Source of the DNA: an uncultured Clostridia bacterium
Lineage (GTDB): Bacteria > Bacillota > Clostridia > Oscillospirales > Acutalibacteraceae
Reading direction: 5' to 3'
DNA length: 14,636 nt
NCBI GenBank assembly: GCA_937897215.1
Contig: CALCBQ010000056.1
Coordinates: 1-14,636, forward strand
Shown: positions 14,509-14,636 of the stretch, piece by piece
Position numbering within the stretch: the stretch's first letter is position 1
Layout: every line of letters begins with the position of its first letter
The notes under the pieces: model-generated
Databases searched by the model: none
What the model was told of the DNA's origin: nothing
What the model saw: the letters and a program-made list of their open reading frames with translations, nothing else
Position numbers and translations under genes: made by a program

Positions 14509-14636
14509 TTAACACCTCTCCATCTTATAACCTTGTCCCCATACTACTTTTAAATAGCGTGGTTCGGCAGGGTTAATTTCGATTTTTTCGCGAAGGTGTC
14601 TTATATGTACTGCAACTGTGCTTTCTGCGCCGTAGG
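14509..14636 (-). CDS. OmpR/PhoB-family response regulator, C-terminal end (runs off the right edge)
   Basis: The last 41 codons of a winged-helix response regulator, read on the minus strand into the window: YGAESTVAVHIRHLREKIE, then NPAEPRYLKVVWGQGYKME and stop. This is the recognition helix (VAVHIRHLREKIE) and the C-terminal wing hairpin (LKVVWGQGYKM) of the OmpR/PhoB DNA-binding domain. The receiver domain and start lie beyond the window. Only 3 nt separate its stop from the kinase start, so the pair forms a two-component operon whose promoter is off-window. Confidence 0.93.
   Translation of the reverse strand, partial: YGAESTVAVHIRHLREKIEINPAEPRYLKVVWGQGYKMERC

Overview
This window looks like ordinary chromosomal core from a low-GC, spore-forming Clostridia-type Firmicute. 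Supporting evidence is the AT-rich sequence, strong GGAGG-type ribosome binding sites, TTGNNN-17-TATAAT promoters, an alpha/beta small acid-soluble spore protein, a PdaA-like cortex deacetylase, HPr kinase and WhiA. A gut Oscillospiraceae/Ruminococcus-like host is my inference, partly from an intergenic repeat of a kind I associate with that group. Almost everything is on the minus strand, so transcription runs mostly from high to low coordinates.

Layout in transcription order. The right edge holds the last 41 residues of an OmpR/PhoB-type response regulator, followed 3 nt later by a large multi-TM sensor histidine kinase (12463-14505). Downstream of the kinase lie a two-hairpin GC-rich repeat (12406-12451) and a bidirectional terminator (12364-12392). 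That terminator is shared with a convergent plus-strand pair, trmL and a MmcQ/YjbR-family gene, which overlap by ATGA. Divergent from trmL is a minus-strand sporulation-flavoured group: an unrecognised 59-aa lysine-rich protein, a lipoprotein PdaA-like polysaccharide deacetylase, and an alpha/beta SASP with its own terminator.

A clear sigma-A-type promoter at 9850-9878 then starts a tightly packed series: hprK (TTG start), murB (GTG start), rapZ, whiA, two tandem signal peptidase I genes, rbgA, rnhB and yraN. Gaps are mostly under 25 nt or are overlaps. This joins the hprK-murB-rapZ-whiA cluster to the lepB-rbgA-rnhB-yraN cluster. The yvcK/mgfK gene usually found between rapZ and whiA is absent. 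thrC follows with its own promoter and ends at a bidirectional terminator facing a plus-strand DUF1540 gene. The left edge has a metallophosphoesterase gene and the promoter and 5' part of the trigger factor gene tig.

The genes work together loosely. hprK links to carbon-catabolite control, murB to wall precursors, rapZ/whiA to nucleotide-signalled wall and division control, the signal peptidases and trigger factor to export and folding, rbgA to 50S assembly, rnhB to genome maintenance, and the SASP and PdaA-like protein to spores. I see no mobile element, CRISPR array, phage or defence locus, tRNA or rRNA, and I found no convincing new biological system. The best leads are the small 59-aa protein next to pdaA, the dispersed-type repeat, the missing yvcK, the divergent signal peptidase pair and the unusual kinase sensor region. 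No stretch longer than 300 nt lacks a gene.
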